A DNA stretch of 64,000 nt from UBA947 sp031550975. Lineage in GTDB: Bacteria; Cyanobacteriota; Vampirovibrionia; Gastranaerophilales; Gastranaerophilaceae. A program made the position numbers and the translations under genes. This document shows, one piece after another, positions 25,058 to 35,500 of the stretch (within the stretch, counting starts at the first letter, position 1; each line of letters opens with the position of its first letter). A model generated the notes under the pieces. That model did not search any database, was not told the DNA's origin, and saw only the letters and a program-made list of their open reading frames with translations. The stretch covers positions 1-64,000 of the forward strand of contig JAVBOC010000011.1 in NCBI GenBank assembly GCA_031550975.1, written 5' to 3'.

Positions 25058-25507
25058 TCATGAAAGGTCAAATTCGCTTAAGTTCTCTACTCTAAAAATT
25101 CTTTGAATTTCTTCTAGTTTGCCAGCGTGTGAATATCTGTTTAAAACACACCCGCAGAGTTCACAAATACCTTTCAGTGAAAATTCATCATTTCCTTCTT
25201 TGCCCAATTTTTTGCCAGTTTTTCTAATATTGATTTGATTATCAACGCTGCAGGCCGCACATCTGCATTTCACACAGTAAAACTGGTTACAATCCAAGGT
25301 CGTTTTTTTGTTATCATGCTTTTGTTTTAGATATTCCTTGACAATAACCCCCATAAATAGGTATGGACTTGAATCGCTAATAGGTTTAAGCCCGAGCTTT
25401 TTCCACTTGTGAATGGTTCTAATATGAACCCCAAGCAATGATGCTAACTGTCTTGTGGTATATGACTCGCGTGTTTTTACCAGTCTTATATTAAGTTTTT
25501 TAGGCAT
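25058..25507 (-). CDS. helix-turn-helix plus zinc-ribbon protein, possible recombination accessory factor
   Basis: A 149-residue protein from the ATG at 25507 (GAAAGGAGAACTC upstream). A MerR/excisionase-like helix-turn-helix is at residues 15-40 (YTTRQLASLLGVHIRTIHKW). A cysteine-rich region follows: CVKCRCAAC and, later, CELCGC, likely one zinc site. It precedes the tyrosine recombinase on the same strand and may direct it or regulate it. The exact partner role is inferred from position. Confidence 0.75.
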   Translation of the reverse strand: MPKKLNIRLVKTRESYTTRQLASLLGVHIRTIHKWKKLGLKPISDSSPYLFMGVIVKEYLKQKHDNKKTTLDCNQFYCVKCRCAACSVDNQINIRKTGKKLGKEGNDEFSLKGICELCGCVLNRYSHAGKLEEIQRIFRVENLSEFDLS

Positions 25508-25688
25508 GAGTTCTCCTTTCTTTTTCACTCCATTCAGAAAGCAAGCCAAGAAAACCAAAGAGATTGTTTTGTATCTCAATGGCTTTTTTGTCAGAAATCG
25601 GCGTGGTTTCATAACGCTGAAACTCGGTTTTCGTAATTTCTATAAAATTTTGCTTTCTTGCATTTTTCATGCGCTTTTACTTCTCCAA

Positions 25689-25707
25689 AAAGTCATATTT
25701 TGACTTT
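25689..25707 (-). terminator. probable terminator of the leftward island gene
   Basis: AAAGTCA/TGACTTT (25689-25695/25701-25707) with a five-base loop. On the minus strand a short T run follows. It could also be an operator upstream of the helix-turn-helix gene. Confidence 0.5.
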
Positions 25708-25766
25708 CTTGAAAAAAAGCATATCGCATGGAAGCAAATAAGTCTGTGAGGATTCGCAGGCTGATT

Positions 25767-26525
25767 TTAGATGGGGGAGTCCTCAGGTTTTAAATAATTA
25801 ATTATATTTTCAGTGATTTTCGTTGCAGTATTTTCATCATAATGAACATCAAAAACTAGACTGACAATTTGAGTAGTGTACTTATGATATGGTTTCCCAA
25901 ATTCTAATCTGAAAAACAGGCTTATCATCTTGAGAAACCTCAAAGGCATAGCTTTTTCGGAGTTAAGTTCTCTGCTTAGTAAAATTAGTCTACTGCTTAG
26001 ATAATTAACATTTCCAATAACCTTTTTATACTCGCCATTTTTTGCTTTTTCTGTAATGACGAAATCCTGTAGAACTATTTCAAGCGACCTTGTATCGCCA
26101 AAAGATAAGTCCCCAGGGAAACTATTGTTAAACCCTTGAAGTAAGTTATATAATTTTTCAGCGTTTTCTATGATTTTTAGATGAGCTTTCTGCGCTTCTT
26201 TATTGCGCTTGTGAATCTTCATATGTAAGCCGGCATTATACTCTATCGCCGTCAAAAGCCACACAAGTTCCACGGCAACATCCGGCGATTTGTCATTTAA
26301 GAGTTCCCACATATCTCTCGTCGTTTCATCCTTTAAGACAACCAATGCTCTTTTTAAATACCTAACGTTTGCATCGTAGCTCGCGAATTCAGGTAAATCG
26401 TGACCCTTTAGAGTTTCAACGGATTCTGCGTGTTTGTGCACAAAATCCACTACCGCTTCAGGTATCCACGGTGGTAGAGGGAATTCGGGATATATTTCTC
26501 TGATTGTTGCAGGTGTTTCTTTCAT
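25767..26525 (-). CDS. helical hypothetical protein divergent from the TIR gene
   Basis: A 252-residue protein, predicted all-helical from its pattern, with no motif I recognise. The ATG at 26525 is preferred over the longer open frame to 26630 because TATAAT (26537-26532) is exactly 6 nt before it. The longer form would also run through the TIR promoter and start. The divergent arrangement with the TIR gene suggests a shared function or control. Confidence 0.65.
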   Translation of the reverse strand: MKETPATIREIYPEFPLPPWIPEAVVDFVHKHAESVETLKGHDLPEFASYDANVRYLKRALVVLKDETTRDMWELLNDKSPDVAVELVWLLTAIEYNAGLHMKIHKRNKEAQKAHLKIIENAEKLYNLLQGFNNSFPGDLSFGDTRSLEIVLQDFVITEKAKNGEYKKVIGNVNYLSSRLILLSRELNSEKAMPLRFLKMISLFFRLEFGKPYHKYTTQIVSLVFDVHYDENTATKITENIINYLKPEDSPI

Positions 26526-26582
26526 ACTGAAATTATAAGGCAAACATGAACCATAGGAGGAATATCGTGTTTCTTTTGCGCG

Positions 26583-26591
26583 TGGTATAAT
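26583..26591 (+). promoter_or_regulatory. extended -10 of the TIR gene
   Basis: TGGTATAAT ending 19 nt before the TIR ATG; the opposite-strand -10 at 26532-26537 lies 45 bp away. Confidence 0.6.
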
Positions 26592-26610
26592 TCGCTTACG
26601 GAAGGGATGA

Positions 26611-27744
26611 ATGGATATGGGTAAACCCACAGTTTTTTTTAGTCACTCAAGCCTTGATTGCGATGTGATTTTACCAATAAAAGATAAGATAAGTCAAATA
26701 ACGGGAAACACACTAGACCTTTTTATGTCTAGTGATGGTCAAAGTATACCATTTGGGCGTAACTGGATTCATAAGATTGAAGAGGGACTAAAGAGCGCTC
26801 AAATAATGTTTGTTTTTGTTACTCCCAACTCAATTGATTCTGCGTGGATATATTTTGAAGCAGGATTTGCCTATTCTAAAGATATTCAAGTTATCCCCGT
26901 AGGCATAGGCATCAATATAGGACAACTTAAGCCCCCGCTTAGTCTATTGCAGGGCTTTAATATTACATCTGCCGATAGTTTAAATAATTTCATTACTGTT
27001 ATTAATAGGGAATTTAATTTAACGTTTAAAGATGTGTTTGAAGAGATGGACTATAAAGAAGTCTTTCGTTCTGTTACTGTACCCGCGTTATCGTTAAGAA
27101 TAAATGAAATTTTTACGCAAGCAAAATATCAAATAGACTCCCAATGCCGCAATGATGAAGATAATGTGACAAAATGTGATGTTGGTAAATATTTTTCAAG
27201 TATTAATGATTACCTCGATGAGAAAGAGATTCCTTACGCATTTGATGAAGATAATTTCCCGAACATGAAAAAAGTTATTCTTGTAAATGGTATATCGATT
27301 GAACTCTTAGATACAGAACAATTTGCATCCAGCGGACATCCTAATCACAATCAAAGGCTTGTAATACAGCTTTCGACGCAGAATTTCGTAAACTCTTTTA
27401 ACCTATTAAAAGAGTTGATTTCTCAAGCTGGTATTGATAGAGAATGGATGTATCTAAAGTTTTATTTTAGTAAAGAGTATAATTGCTTGCAAGATGAAAC
27501 AGCGATTTCTTCTGTTGTATCTGAAAACGAGTGCGTGTTTAAGTATTTAAAAGATAGTATAGGCGGATATAATTATAATGATAAGCTTAACTTCGTAATA
27601 AGAAATGAAACCAAGCAGCATCCAGGTAAAACACCTCTTTACATAATTACAGTTTCATTTAAGTTTGTAGAAGTGGAAGCTAATGATATTTGCAGTTTGT
27701 TTGATGAAATGCTGCGTTACCGCTTGATTCATGCAAAAAGTTGA
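26611..27744 (+). CDS. TIR-domain protein with C-terminal unknown (sensor-like) domain
   Basis: A 377-residue protein. The N-terminal 150 residues are a bacterial TIR domain: TVFFSHSSLD at the start, SSDGQSIPFGRNW, and FEAGFAYSK with the candidate catalytic Glu83. Bacterial TIR domains of this kind usually cleave NAD+ or make signalling nucleotides in anti-phage abortive infection. Residues about 160-377 match no domain I recognise and may sense infection. An ATG two codons later is an alternative start. The neighbours (divergent helical protein, zeta and AbiH genes) fit a defence island. Confidence 0.85.
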   Translation: MDMGKPTVFFSHSSLDCDVILPIKDKISQITGNTLDLFMSSDGQSIPFGRNWIHKIEEGLKSAQIMFVFVTPNSIDSAWIYFEAGFAYSKDIQVIPVGIGINIGQLKPPLSLLQGFNITSADSLNNFITVINREFNLTFKDVFEEMDYKEVFRSVTVPALSLRINEIFTQAKYQIDSQCRNDEDNVTKCDVGKYFSSINDYLDEKEIPYAFDEDNFPNMKKVILVNGISIELLDTEQFASSGHPNHNQRLVIQLSTQNFVNSFNLLKELISQAGIDREWMYLKFYFSKEYNCLQDETAISSVVSENECVFKYLKDSIGGYNYNDKLNFVIRNETKQHPGKTPLYIITVSFKFVEVEANDICSLFDEMLRYRLIHAKS

Positions 27745-27847
27745 AACTAGTCCGAAGTTATGTTGTGTGCTCTTGAAAAATCACCCAAGAAAATAACCGA
27801 GTATTGCAGTGAGATAAGCTAGCTATTCTTATTAAATATCTGAAGGC

Positions 27848-28117
27848 TCATGCTTCTTGCTTGCCTAATAACTTTTTAATTATGTCACTAATTTCTTTGC
27901 CTTCGGCTTGGCCTTCTGGAGTCGTGTTCCAATATCTGCGCCAGTAATAATCACGAACTTCTGGGTCAAATTTAAACTGCTGAGCCTCCTGAGGGACATA
28001 CTTGTCCACATCTTCATAAGTTATCTTTGCTATTTTGCCCGACGGTTTGCTGTTCCGCGCCGCAACATTTTCTGCTTTTTTACAAAATGGGCTAAATATT
28101 TTTTGAAATATCTTCAT
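27848..28117 (-). CDS. small protein downstream of the zeta-toxin gene, possible immunity protein
   Basis: An 89-residue basic-to-neutral protein starting 28 nt after the zeta-domain gene on the same strand, with its own strong ribosome binding site (AAAGGAGACTTC). It contains VRDYYWRRYWNTTPEGQAEG and no known domain. In polymorphic toxin loci the gene immediately after the toxin encodes immunity; that is the reason for this suggestion. A classical epsilon antitoxin would be upstream and is not seen. Confidence 0.55.
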   Translation of the reverse strand: MKIFQKIFSPFCKKAENVAARNSKPSGKIAKITYEDVDKYVPQEAQQFKFDPEVRDYYWRRYWNTTPEGQAEGKEISDIIKKLLGKQEA

Positions 28118-28144
28118 GAAGTCTCCTTTGTGTGTATTCTAACA

Positions 28145-31030
28145 TTATTTCTTTGTTTTTTCAACCAGTTTAGGTGGAAACATACCGTTGTTGTCGTAAA
28201 CTATTACCTCTTTAATCAATGGATGGCTTTTAAATTTTGACAAAACTTCGTCAACGTATGTGCCCGTCTCAACATTCGCAGGTTCAATGTATCTGCGGAT
28301 TTTTTGCCCACTCGACTGCACTTCTCCTTGCTCAAATCTAGCAACAGCTCTTTGCATTGAGGTTTGAGCTTTGATATCACTATGTATTAATGTTATGTCA
28401 TAACCCAACCTGTGAGCCTCTTTTATTGTGCTTTCTACAAAGTCAGCCCAACCAGTTGTCGGCAATACAACATTAGTACCTTGTTGAAGCGCTTCTGCTA
28501 ATAATTTTTCGTTTAATTTAGTGGAAACTTCATGTACATAACCAGCGCCACGTTCACTATAGCCAGGTAGTAAGGGCTTAATTTCATCAGCATCTAATAG
28601 TAAATGATTCTTATCAATACCTTGTTCCAGGATGATTGTACTTTTACCGGAACCGCCACGGCCGGTTACTATAACTAATTTTTTCTCTTTTGGCGTAGTT
28701 TTCATTTTTTCAGTAAACGGACTAAGCGCTGCTATTTTTTCTTGGACACTTAAACTATCATATCTTAATTTGCCTGCTGTAGCTGCCTTATTACGAGCCA
28801 CAATTACAGCCTCAGTGTCAACGACAGTTAGTTTTCGGTTTAGGACTCCGTGAATCTCTGTCACCCTGTTTGGCGTAATGTTATTCTTGATAACAATTCC
28901 TTTTTCTTTAGCTGACAGTGCATCAAAAAATTCTGTGCCTCTTGTATTCATATGGGCATTCGTTGCAGGTCGCAATGCTTGATAATACTCGTTATTCAGA
29001 TATGATTTCATGCTGCATTTAGCGTGAAGAACCCCTGCGATTATCGGGATTACTTGTGAAATGCCCTCGCTTGTTAGGTCAATTTCTCCAGTAATTGCTT
29101 TTGTTGCAATCATACTCATAGTCGCGTCAGCTCCGACTTTTGCGCCCAATGCCAGCAACCTCGGACAATTCTGTGCAACTAAAGAACCATAAGCTAGTGT
29201 TGAAACCTTACCGATACCCATACCTGAAGCGGTCAGGGCAACACTAGTTGCCAGTTCTTTACTGATTTCATGCCAATCTTCTGCGGTTACTCCGCCTTGC
29301 TTTGTCGCAGCTTCGGTTAAATCAATTGCGCTTCCACCTAAAGTTGCAGTTGCCAATCCGCCATAAGCCAAAATCGTCGCTGCCTGACCCAAGCCTGGAA
29401 CACATTGTCCGGCAATCATTGCAACCATCCCTGCGCCTTGAACACCTGTTTTAATGTATTGTGTGCCTTTCATCTGGCTTTCAATAAAGGCTTCGCCCAA
29501 CTTAGCGCCATTCTTTTCGCCGTAAGCGATTTTGTAGGCTTGCGAGTATTCTGAGGAATGGTCTTCGAAGGTTTTGCCATTCAATACTTTTTCAAAATTA
29601 TTGTCCAATCTTGCCTGCAGTGTTCTTGACATACCAACTAAAGTGTAAGGTTTTGATGCTTCGGCAAATACCCCTTGCTTGCTAAAATCAAGCTTGCCAT
29701 CTTTGTATACGACACCAGTTGAAATCCCTTGCAGAGCCTTGTTCATCTTTTGTTCGTCATCTCCATGGAGAGTTTTCAATGCTTGAATAAATGACCGCTC
29801 AAGGTTTGCCGCACAGGCACCACTCGCGCCTTGCCACTCTCCGCCATACTTGTTGATGTTATCCATACTCACAGTCGGGTTTTGCAGAATTTCTTTAATC
29901 TGACTGTTGACATTTTTCATACCGACAATAAGCTGCATCTGCGCTTCTTTCACCGCATAATCTTGTATCGCTTGCGGGTTGTATCCAACGCCGCGTTCTT
30001 TTTGAAATGTTTCTTCAAAGCTCATCAATTCATGTGCTTCTTTTTGTTGAAGCAGTTGGTCAATAGAGCCGAACCTCGTGACTTCGGGCTTTTGTGTGTC
30101 CAGTGGTAACGACTTGTTAATCTCTTTATCTATGGCATCATTCACCAGTTTATCTGTCATTTGAGGAGCTTTTTCTGCATATTCCTTGTCGGTGCAATTT
30201 GCCAAACCAGTTATGAACGCGTCCAAATCTTCAGGCCTAAGTTCACTGAGAGCTTTTTTGAGTAAATCAACTTGAGTCTCGGCTACTCTTCGTTCATCTG
30301 CAGCGTTAGATGTGCCTAAAAAATTCGTTATTTTACCTCGCGTTTCAGCGGATTGGATTTCAGGTAGCAGGCGCGCTGCAAGTTCAATTTTGGTTTCGTA
30401 ATAATCTTTCTTAGTCAGAGTGTTGTTATTTGCTCGTTCTAGTAGACTTGCCCCAGTACCCTCAACTGCAAGAATTCGGCCAACACGACTTGCTGCATAC
30501 TCTGTGTCAAAAAGCTCTTTTACATCACCGTAGAACCCGCTTATTGCGCCCTGTTTCTGTTGTTGGCCTTGCATTAACTGCAACCCTTTTTCAACATCAC
30601 TCTGGATGTAATCAACAGAATATGCCTTAACCATCTCAGGAGAAACTTCCTCTGGTTGATTCACTTGCGGTGGTGAAGCTTGCTTCATTGATTCTTGTGG
30701 CGCTATACTTGTTTGAAATCCAAGTTTTTGAATAAGGTTTGTTACTATTCCACCGACTGATGTCGTGTCATTATTTCCCAAAATCTTGATTTGCTCTGCA
30801 GTGGAAGGCGATAGTGTTGGTTTTGGCTGTGAGAAGATTGACGAAGAAGTGTCAACTTGCCTGTTGTCATTGACTGTGAAGATTGAGTTTGGAGCCGCGA
30901 CAAAGCTAAGCCCACCACTTGTGGTGGCGGAATCAATTGTTTTGATGGCTTGTTGGTCGGTGATGTCCTGGTTGCCTGTTTTGTACGCCGCAATAAGCCT
31001 GATGTCTTGAATGGTTAAATTACTTGACAT
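28145..31030 (-). CDS. large multidomain protein with C-terminal zeta-toxin (kinase) domain
   Basis: A 961-residue protein from ATG 31030. The first 520 residues are low-complexity and helical, with Gln-rich parts. A hydrophobic, glycine-rich region follows at about 540-680 (GAGMVAMIAGQCVPGLGQAA), suited to membrane insertion. The last 180 residues are a zeta-toxin-like P-loop kinase: VTGRGGSGKST (Lys796) and LLLDADEIKPLLPG. Zeta toxins phosphorylate UDP-N-acetylglucosamine and block wall synthesis. A toxin at the C-terminus of a long carrier is the plan of polymorphic toxins; the delivery route is unknown. The start has no ribosome binding site. Confidence 0.8.
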   Translation of the reverse strand: MSSNLTIQDIRLIAAYKTGNQDITDQQAIKTIDSATTSGGLSFVAAPNSIFTVNDNRQVDTSSSIFSQPKPTLSPSTAEQIKILGNNDTTSVGGIVTNLIQKLGFQTSIAPQESMKQASPPQVNQPEEVSPEMVKAYSVDYIQSDVEKGLQLMQGQQQKQGAISGFYGDVKELFDTEYAASRVGRILAVEGTGASLLERANNNTLTKKDYYETKIELAARLLPEIQSAETRGKITNFLGTSNAADERRVAETQVDLLKKALSELRPEDLDAFITGLANCTDKEYAEKAPQMTDKLVNDAIDKEINKSLPLDTQKPEVTRFGSIDQLLQQKEAHELMSFEETFQKERGVGYNPQAIQDYAVKEAQMQLIVGMKNVNSQIKEILQNPTVSMDNINKYGGEWQGASGACAANLERSFIQALKTLHGDDEQKMNKALQGISTGVVYKDGKLDFSKQGVFAEASKPYTLVGMSRTLQARLDNNFEKVLNGKTFEDHSSEYSQAYKIAYGEKNGAKLGEAFIESQMKGTQYIKTGVQGAGMVAMIAGQCVPGLGQAATILAYGGLATATLGGSAIDLTEAATKQGGVTAEDWHEISKELATSVALTASGMGIGKVSTLAYGSLVAQNCPRLLALGAKVGADATMSMIATKAITGEIDLTSEGISQVIPIIAGVLHAKCSMKSYLNNEYYQALRPATNAHMNTRGTEFFDALSAKEKGIVIKNNITPNRVTEIHGVLNRKLTVVDTEAVIVARNKAATAGKLRYDSLSVQEKIAALSPFTEKMKTTPKEKKLVIVTGRGGSGKSTIILEQGIDKNHLLLDADEIKPLLPGYSERGAGYVHEVSTKLNEKLLAEALQQGTNVVLPTTGWADFVESTIKEAHRLGYDITLIHSDIKAQTSMQRAVARFEQGEVQSSGQKIRRYIEPANVETGTYVDEVLSKFKSHPLIKEVIVYDNNGMFPPKLVEKTKK

Positions 31031-31098
31031 GTTCTTTTGTACACGGCAAAGATGCGGGAAATATTTAACCAAAACCGCCTATTGTGAAGCAATATTGC

Positions 31099-31125
31099 AA
31101 AAAACTAGCCTCATGGCTAGGGTTT
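31099..31125 (-). terminator. intrinsic terminator after the AbiH gene
   Basis: CTAGCC/GGCTAG (31105-31110/31115-31120) with a four-base loop and a T6 run on the minus strand. Confidence 0.75.
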
Positions 31126-31191
31126 TTGGCTGAAATGGCAAAATTCCCTGTTACGCAATACTGAGTTCTGACATAACCAAGTGTGCAGCTT

Positions 31192-32346
31192 CTAACTTGA
31201 ACTAACCTCTTTTAATAGTCCGCGGTTTTCATCATGCTGATAAATAAGCCGTACTTTCGTCATAACTTCTTCTTCACCAATTATGTCAGTGATATTATTT
31301 TTTTCTTGTGCCTCTTCATCGTGATAATAAATGTTTATCACGGCATTTTTATTTGCAAGAAATATATGTTTAAAAATACTATGGTCTGTTTTATCAAGCG
31401 AATGCCCAATTACGTGAAATGTCGGTTTATATATCTTTTGAGTATTCGTTAATTCTTTCAAGAGGTCTTGATATGCTTCTATTGTTTCATACCTGTGTCG
31501 TTGGTTATGTTTTTTGAAAATATTGAAGTCTATAGGTATAGGACCACTTAAAGAATTTGTTTTGGTATTATTATCAAAGCTACGTGTGCCGAGCACCAAA
31601 TTGCAACTATCAGCGTTATTAACTTTGCCGTGGACATAAATAGGCTTAATATTAAGCTCGCAATAGGTATTAAATTTATGCTGATAAAGTCTTTCGCAGG
31701 TGTCGGTATAGTTGAAACTTAGAACTCGTACATCTTTACTGCCTTGCTGTACTCCAACTGCTTTTAATGATAATTGATATTTAGATTGCTCATCCAGCGC
31801 TGAAAGCACATTTTCAATTAAATATTTTTCAAAAGTCTTAGTGAAATCACGTAATTGGTCGTACAAGAAATTTATAAAGCCTTTAGGAGTCTTAATGTAT
31901 ACATAGAATTTACTGACATAATTAGTCTGAATGTCAGTAGTATATCCCTTTATGCCCACATTTGATTCTTGACTTGGCTGGCTTAAATAATCTTTTATGT
32001 TATTAAAATCAAAACTGGTAGCATTTTTCCGCACAGAGAGAATTTGAGGACATGATTTTGTTGCTAAACCGCCTCCACTTATAGCGGGAATTTCTTTTAT
32101 GTTTTTAATCACATTATAAATTTCAGTTTCAAGGTCAATCCAATTGTCACCTAATAGCTTTTGTCTTGTTATGAAGTGCTTTAGCCATAGATTATTTTCA
32201 CGGAATTCTTTTTTATCAGTGGGTTCTCCATTTGTTAATTCAGCCCTAGATAGTTTATTGCAATAATCGCAAGATAAAAAATTTTTATACGAAGTTTTCA
32301 GTTCGTGAGCGAGGTCAAAACCATTGCCAATAATTAGAACATCCAT
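31192..32346 (-). CDS. abiH: AbiH-family phage abortive infection protein
   Basis: A 384-residue protein beginning with the family signature MDVLIIGNGFDLAHELKTSY and containing the internal LSFNYTDTCERLY and YVHGKVN stretches, followed by HVIGHSLDKTDHSIF near the end. AbiH was described in lactococcal phage resistance; its biochemical action is not established. The length is usual. GGAAGG lies upstream of the ATG. It closes the defence-rich part of the island. Confidence 0.85.
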   Translation of the reverse strand: MDVLIIGNGFDLAHELKTSYKNFLSCDYCNKLSRAELTNGEPTDKKEFRENNLWLKHFITRQKLLGDNWIDLETEIYNVIKNIKEIPAISGGGLATKSCPQILSVRKNATSFDFNNIKDYLSQPSQESNVGIKGYTTDIQTNYVSKFYVYIKTPKGFINFLYDQLRDFTKTFEKYLIENVLSALDEQSKYQLSLKAVGVQQGSKDVRVLSFNYTDTCERLYQHKFNTYCELNIKPIYVHGKVNNADSCNLVLGTRSFDNNTKTNSLSGPIPIDFNIFKKHNQRHRYETIEAYQDLLKELTNTQKIYKPTFHVIGHSLDKTDHSIFKHIFLANKNAVINIYYHDEEAQEKNNITDIIGEEEVMTKVRLIYQHDENRGLLKEVSSS

Positions 32347-32483
32347 TACACTTTGCCTTCCAGCTGTTTTTGTAAATTTATTTTAGTGTAATTATACAAT
32401 AAACAAGACACAGACGTTTTTTATGCTACATTCTTATATAACCAAGTTCTGAACTTGTATATGGTAGGGTGATTAATAAAAAA

Positions 32484-32502
32484 GTTCCCTATGGGGACTT
32501 TT
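32484..32502 (-). terminator. intrinsic terminator after the autotransporter
   Basis: GTTCCC/GGGGAC (32484-32489/32493-32498) flanked by A6 and T6 runs; works for the leftward autotransporter gene. Confidence 0.8.
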
Positions 32503-32542
32503 TTATTAATTAATTTGATTAGAATGGATTCCGCTTATGTTT

Positions 32543-35500
32543 TCATTTTTGCCCGAGGCTTATTTTGAACCCGAAGGATAGCGCGATACCGTTACGGCCG
32601 CCGTTTCTTATCATTGCCTGACCGAAGCCCGAAAATCTTTCGCCCCAACGTTTTTGGACACCGATTCCGTATTCAACAAAAGGCTTCACCGCAAGTTGCG
32701 GCAATGTAATATCGGAGGCTTTGAATCTTGTTTGATCCATGATGTTCCAAACCATGTTGACTCCTAAATATGGCTGCCAGCCGTTTTTGAGGTTCCCGAT
32801 GAACTTGATGCCCGGAGAAAGTTGTATGGCGCTCAATGGGTCTGAAGTTATTCTGACACCCGCAGCGTTGGTGTAGTCAAATGTGTTGATAAACGAGTAT
32901 GACATCAAGAAACTTGGCTGGATAATAAATTTACCTTGTGCAAATTCGAAGTTATAACCGGTTTTGGACGCTATACCTGACATAATGAGCGAGAAATTTT
33001 CACTGCCGAAGTAGGTGTTTGCTTCTGCTCCATTCGCTCCGACGTTAGCGGTCAAGCCAGTGAAGAAATTCCCTTTATAGAGGGTTCCGACAAAACCTAA
33101 TGTGCCGCCATTTTGGTAGATGCTCACGCCGTCATAGTTTTGATGAGAGCCGTTGTAGCCGACATAAACCCCATAGCTGCCCTCGAATCCGTTTTTGAGT
33201 TCAAACAATTGAGTGTCGCCGCCAAAGTATGATCCATAAGCGGTGTTTGAAACATTCGGTCCGTTTTTAAGCCCGACTTTTTCAAATGTTGCATAAGGTC
33301 TAAACCACGCCTCCGCGTCTTTTGTGCGGTTTTGCTCGGAGGAGAAAGTTCCCGGATAAGTGGAGGCATAACGGTTTTGAAGTTTTAGTGCCTCGCGTTC
33401 ATTACGCGTAAGAAGCATTCTCATATCCATATTCGTGAAGGCTTGCTCGTAAGAATTTAGTTGATTCAGGTAGCCGCCGGCTTGAGCTGCAACTGAAGAA
33501 GCCAGGATCACCGGGTTGAAGCCCACTCGTGTGAAGCCAAATCTGTGATGAAGTTTGTCAACGTCAAGTCTGTATTTGAAAATTCTTCCCAAAATCGGGT
33601 CAGCGCCGAAGTTTGCATCAAGTGGAATATCATCCGGGAAAAATGCTGGAAATGGCATAATAATCGTTGTAGCGCTTGGTGATTCGTCAATAATATTAAA
33701 GGTATTTACGTTTAAACTGCCCGCGCCGGTTACACTTGAAGCAACTATGCTGTCAGCGGTACCGTTTCTCAAGTTTACATCAAGTGCCAAATTAACGGTA
33801 CCGTCATCGGTGAAATTAAAACTGTTTAGGTTCAAAGTCCCAATCCTGCCGTTAACAAGACTCAAAGTTGACATACCGGATAAATTTAAAATATTATTTG
33901 TGAAATTAGCTTCGTCTGCGAGGTGAAGAATCCCACCCGGAGCGTTGTAGCTTACGGTCACACCAGTTACTTTATTGAGTTGCACATAAAGGTCATTATT
34001 ATAATCGCGGTCGCTGTACACATTTATCTCGGAGGCTCTTTTTGAAATGCCGCCGTCATAGTCGATTTCGTCTTCGGCTGAAATATCGTCGTAAATTCTT
34101 ATATAATGCCCGTTTGCGGCTTCAAGATTCAGGGTTGAATTTACCAGGTGAATTGCGTTTGATTTTCCTGCAGCTTTGTTGCCTTGGAAGACAACGTCTT
34201 TGTTGTTCGCAATTATATTTACGGTTGCTTCGTCAAAAGCATAAATTGCGCCGCCTTTAATTCCTGCGATGTTGTTTGTAAAAGAACTGTCGACGATGTT
34301 TACGGTCCCGCCTCTTGTTGCAATCGCCCCGCCGTAATCGCTGATGTTTTTATTGAATGTAGAATTTCTTATGTTTGTTGTTGACATAAAGTGGGTTGCT
34401 ATTGCTCCGCCGCCGCCGCTGATGTCGGCTTTTGGGCTGAAAGTATCCTTTGCGCTGTTTGAAGTGAAGGTCGAATTCTCAATTATCATGTGTCCGCCGT
34501 TAGCGATAGCGCCGCCCAAAACTGAAGAATTTGAAGTAAAAGTGGAGCCGCTTATATATACGTTTCCGTCTCTGTTAACCATCGCACCGCCTTCGCCGTC
34601 GCCGTAAACGTCAGGTCTATCCTTCCAACCTTCTACCTTTTTGCCGGTGGCCGTGTTATACGCTTCCATGCTATAAATCTCAGTGCTTTTGCATTTTGCG
34701 TTGTTGTTTTTGAAGATAGAATTTTCGACTACAAGATTTTCAGCATTAGCGATAGCGCCGCCAAATATGGCTGTGTTTCCGATAAATTGTGCATTTTGAA
34801 GATATGCATCTCCGTAATTGAAAATCGCACCACCTGCGCCTTCAAAGCTTAAATCAGTGTTATACGTGAGGAGTTTAGCATTGACAAGATTTCCATAGCT
34901 GTCAAAATAATCAGAATAATCTTCTTTAATATAATAATAGTTTGAAATAGTTTTTGCTGTGTTGCTCTGGAAAATGGTTCCGTCGACGGTTAAGGTTCCA
35001 TCATTTGCGATTGCTCCGCCTTGCTGCGCTGCAACATTGCTTTTGAAAGTACCGCCGGTAATTGATGCAAACCCGTCTTCGTTGTTAAAAATCGCTCCGC
35101 CGTGACCGGTGTATTCATTTACTTTTAAGGTGTCTTTATAGTTATTATTAGGCATCAAGGACTCATATTGGTTGCTTATAACAATATCCATTTTTGAATT
35201 TGCGCTGTTGCTTTGGAATGTCGCATTATCAATTGTCAAAGTTCCTTCATTGTAAATCGCGCCACCCTGGCTTCCTGCAATGTTGCCTTTGAAAGTTGTT
35301 CCGGAATTAATCTCCATTTCACCATTATTATAGACAGCTCCGCCTAGTCCATAACTGGATTGTGTGTTTAAAGCGCCGGAATTTGAGCTGTATCCATAAT
35401 CGTTGTAAGTTGTTTCTTCGGCTATATATTTGTAAACGGCCGAGTTGTTGTTAAACGCAGAGCTGTTGATTGTGATTTTGCCCGACTCATTGTAAATCGC

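Noticed and set aside
27745..32542. Right-hand attachment site matching the tRNA-Arg 3' end
   Set aside because: I scanned the gaps between island genes and found no copy of the tRNA 3' end; the serine recombinase core may be too short to see or lie outside the window.
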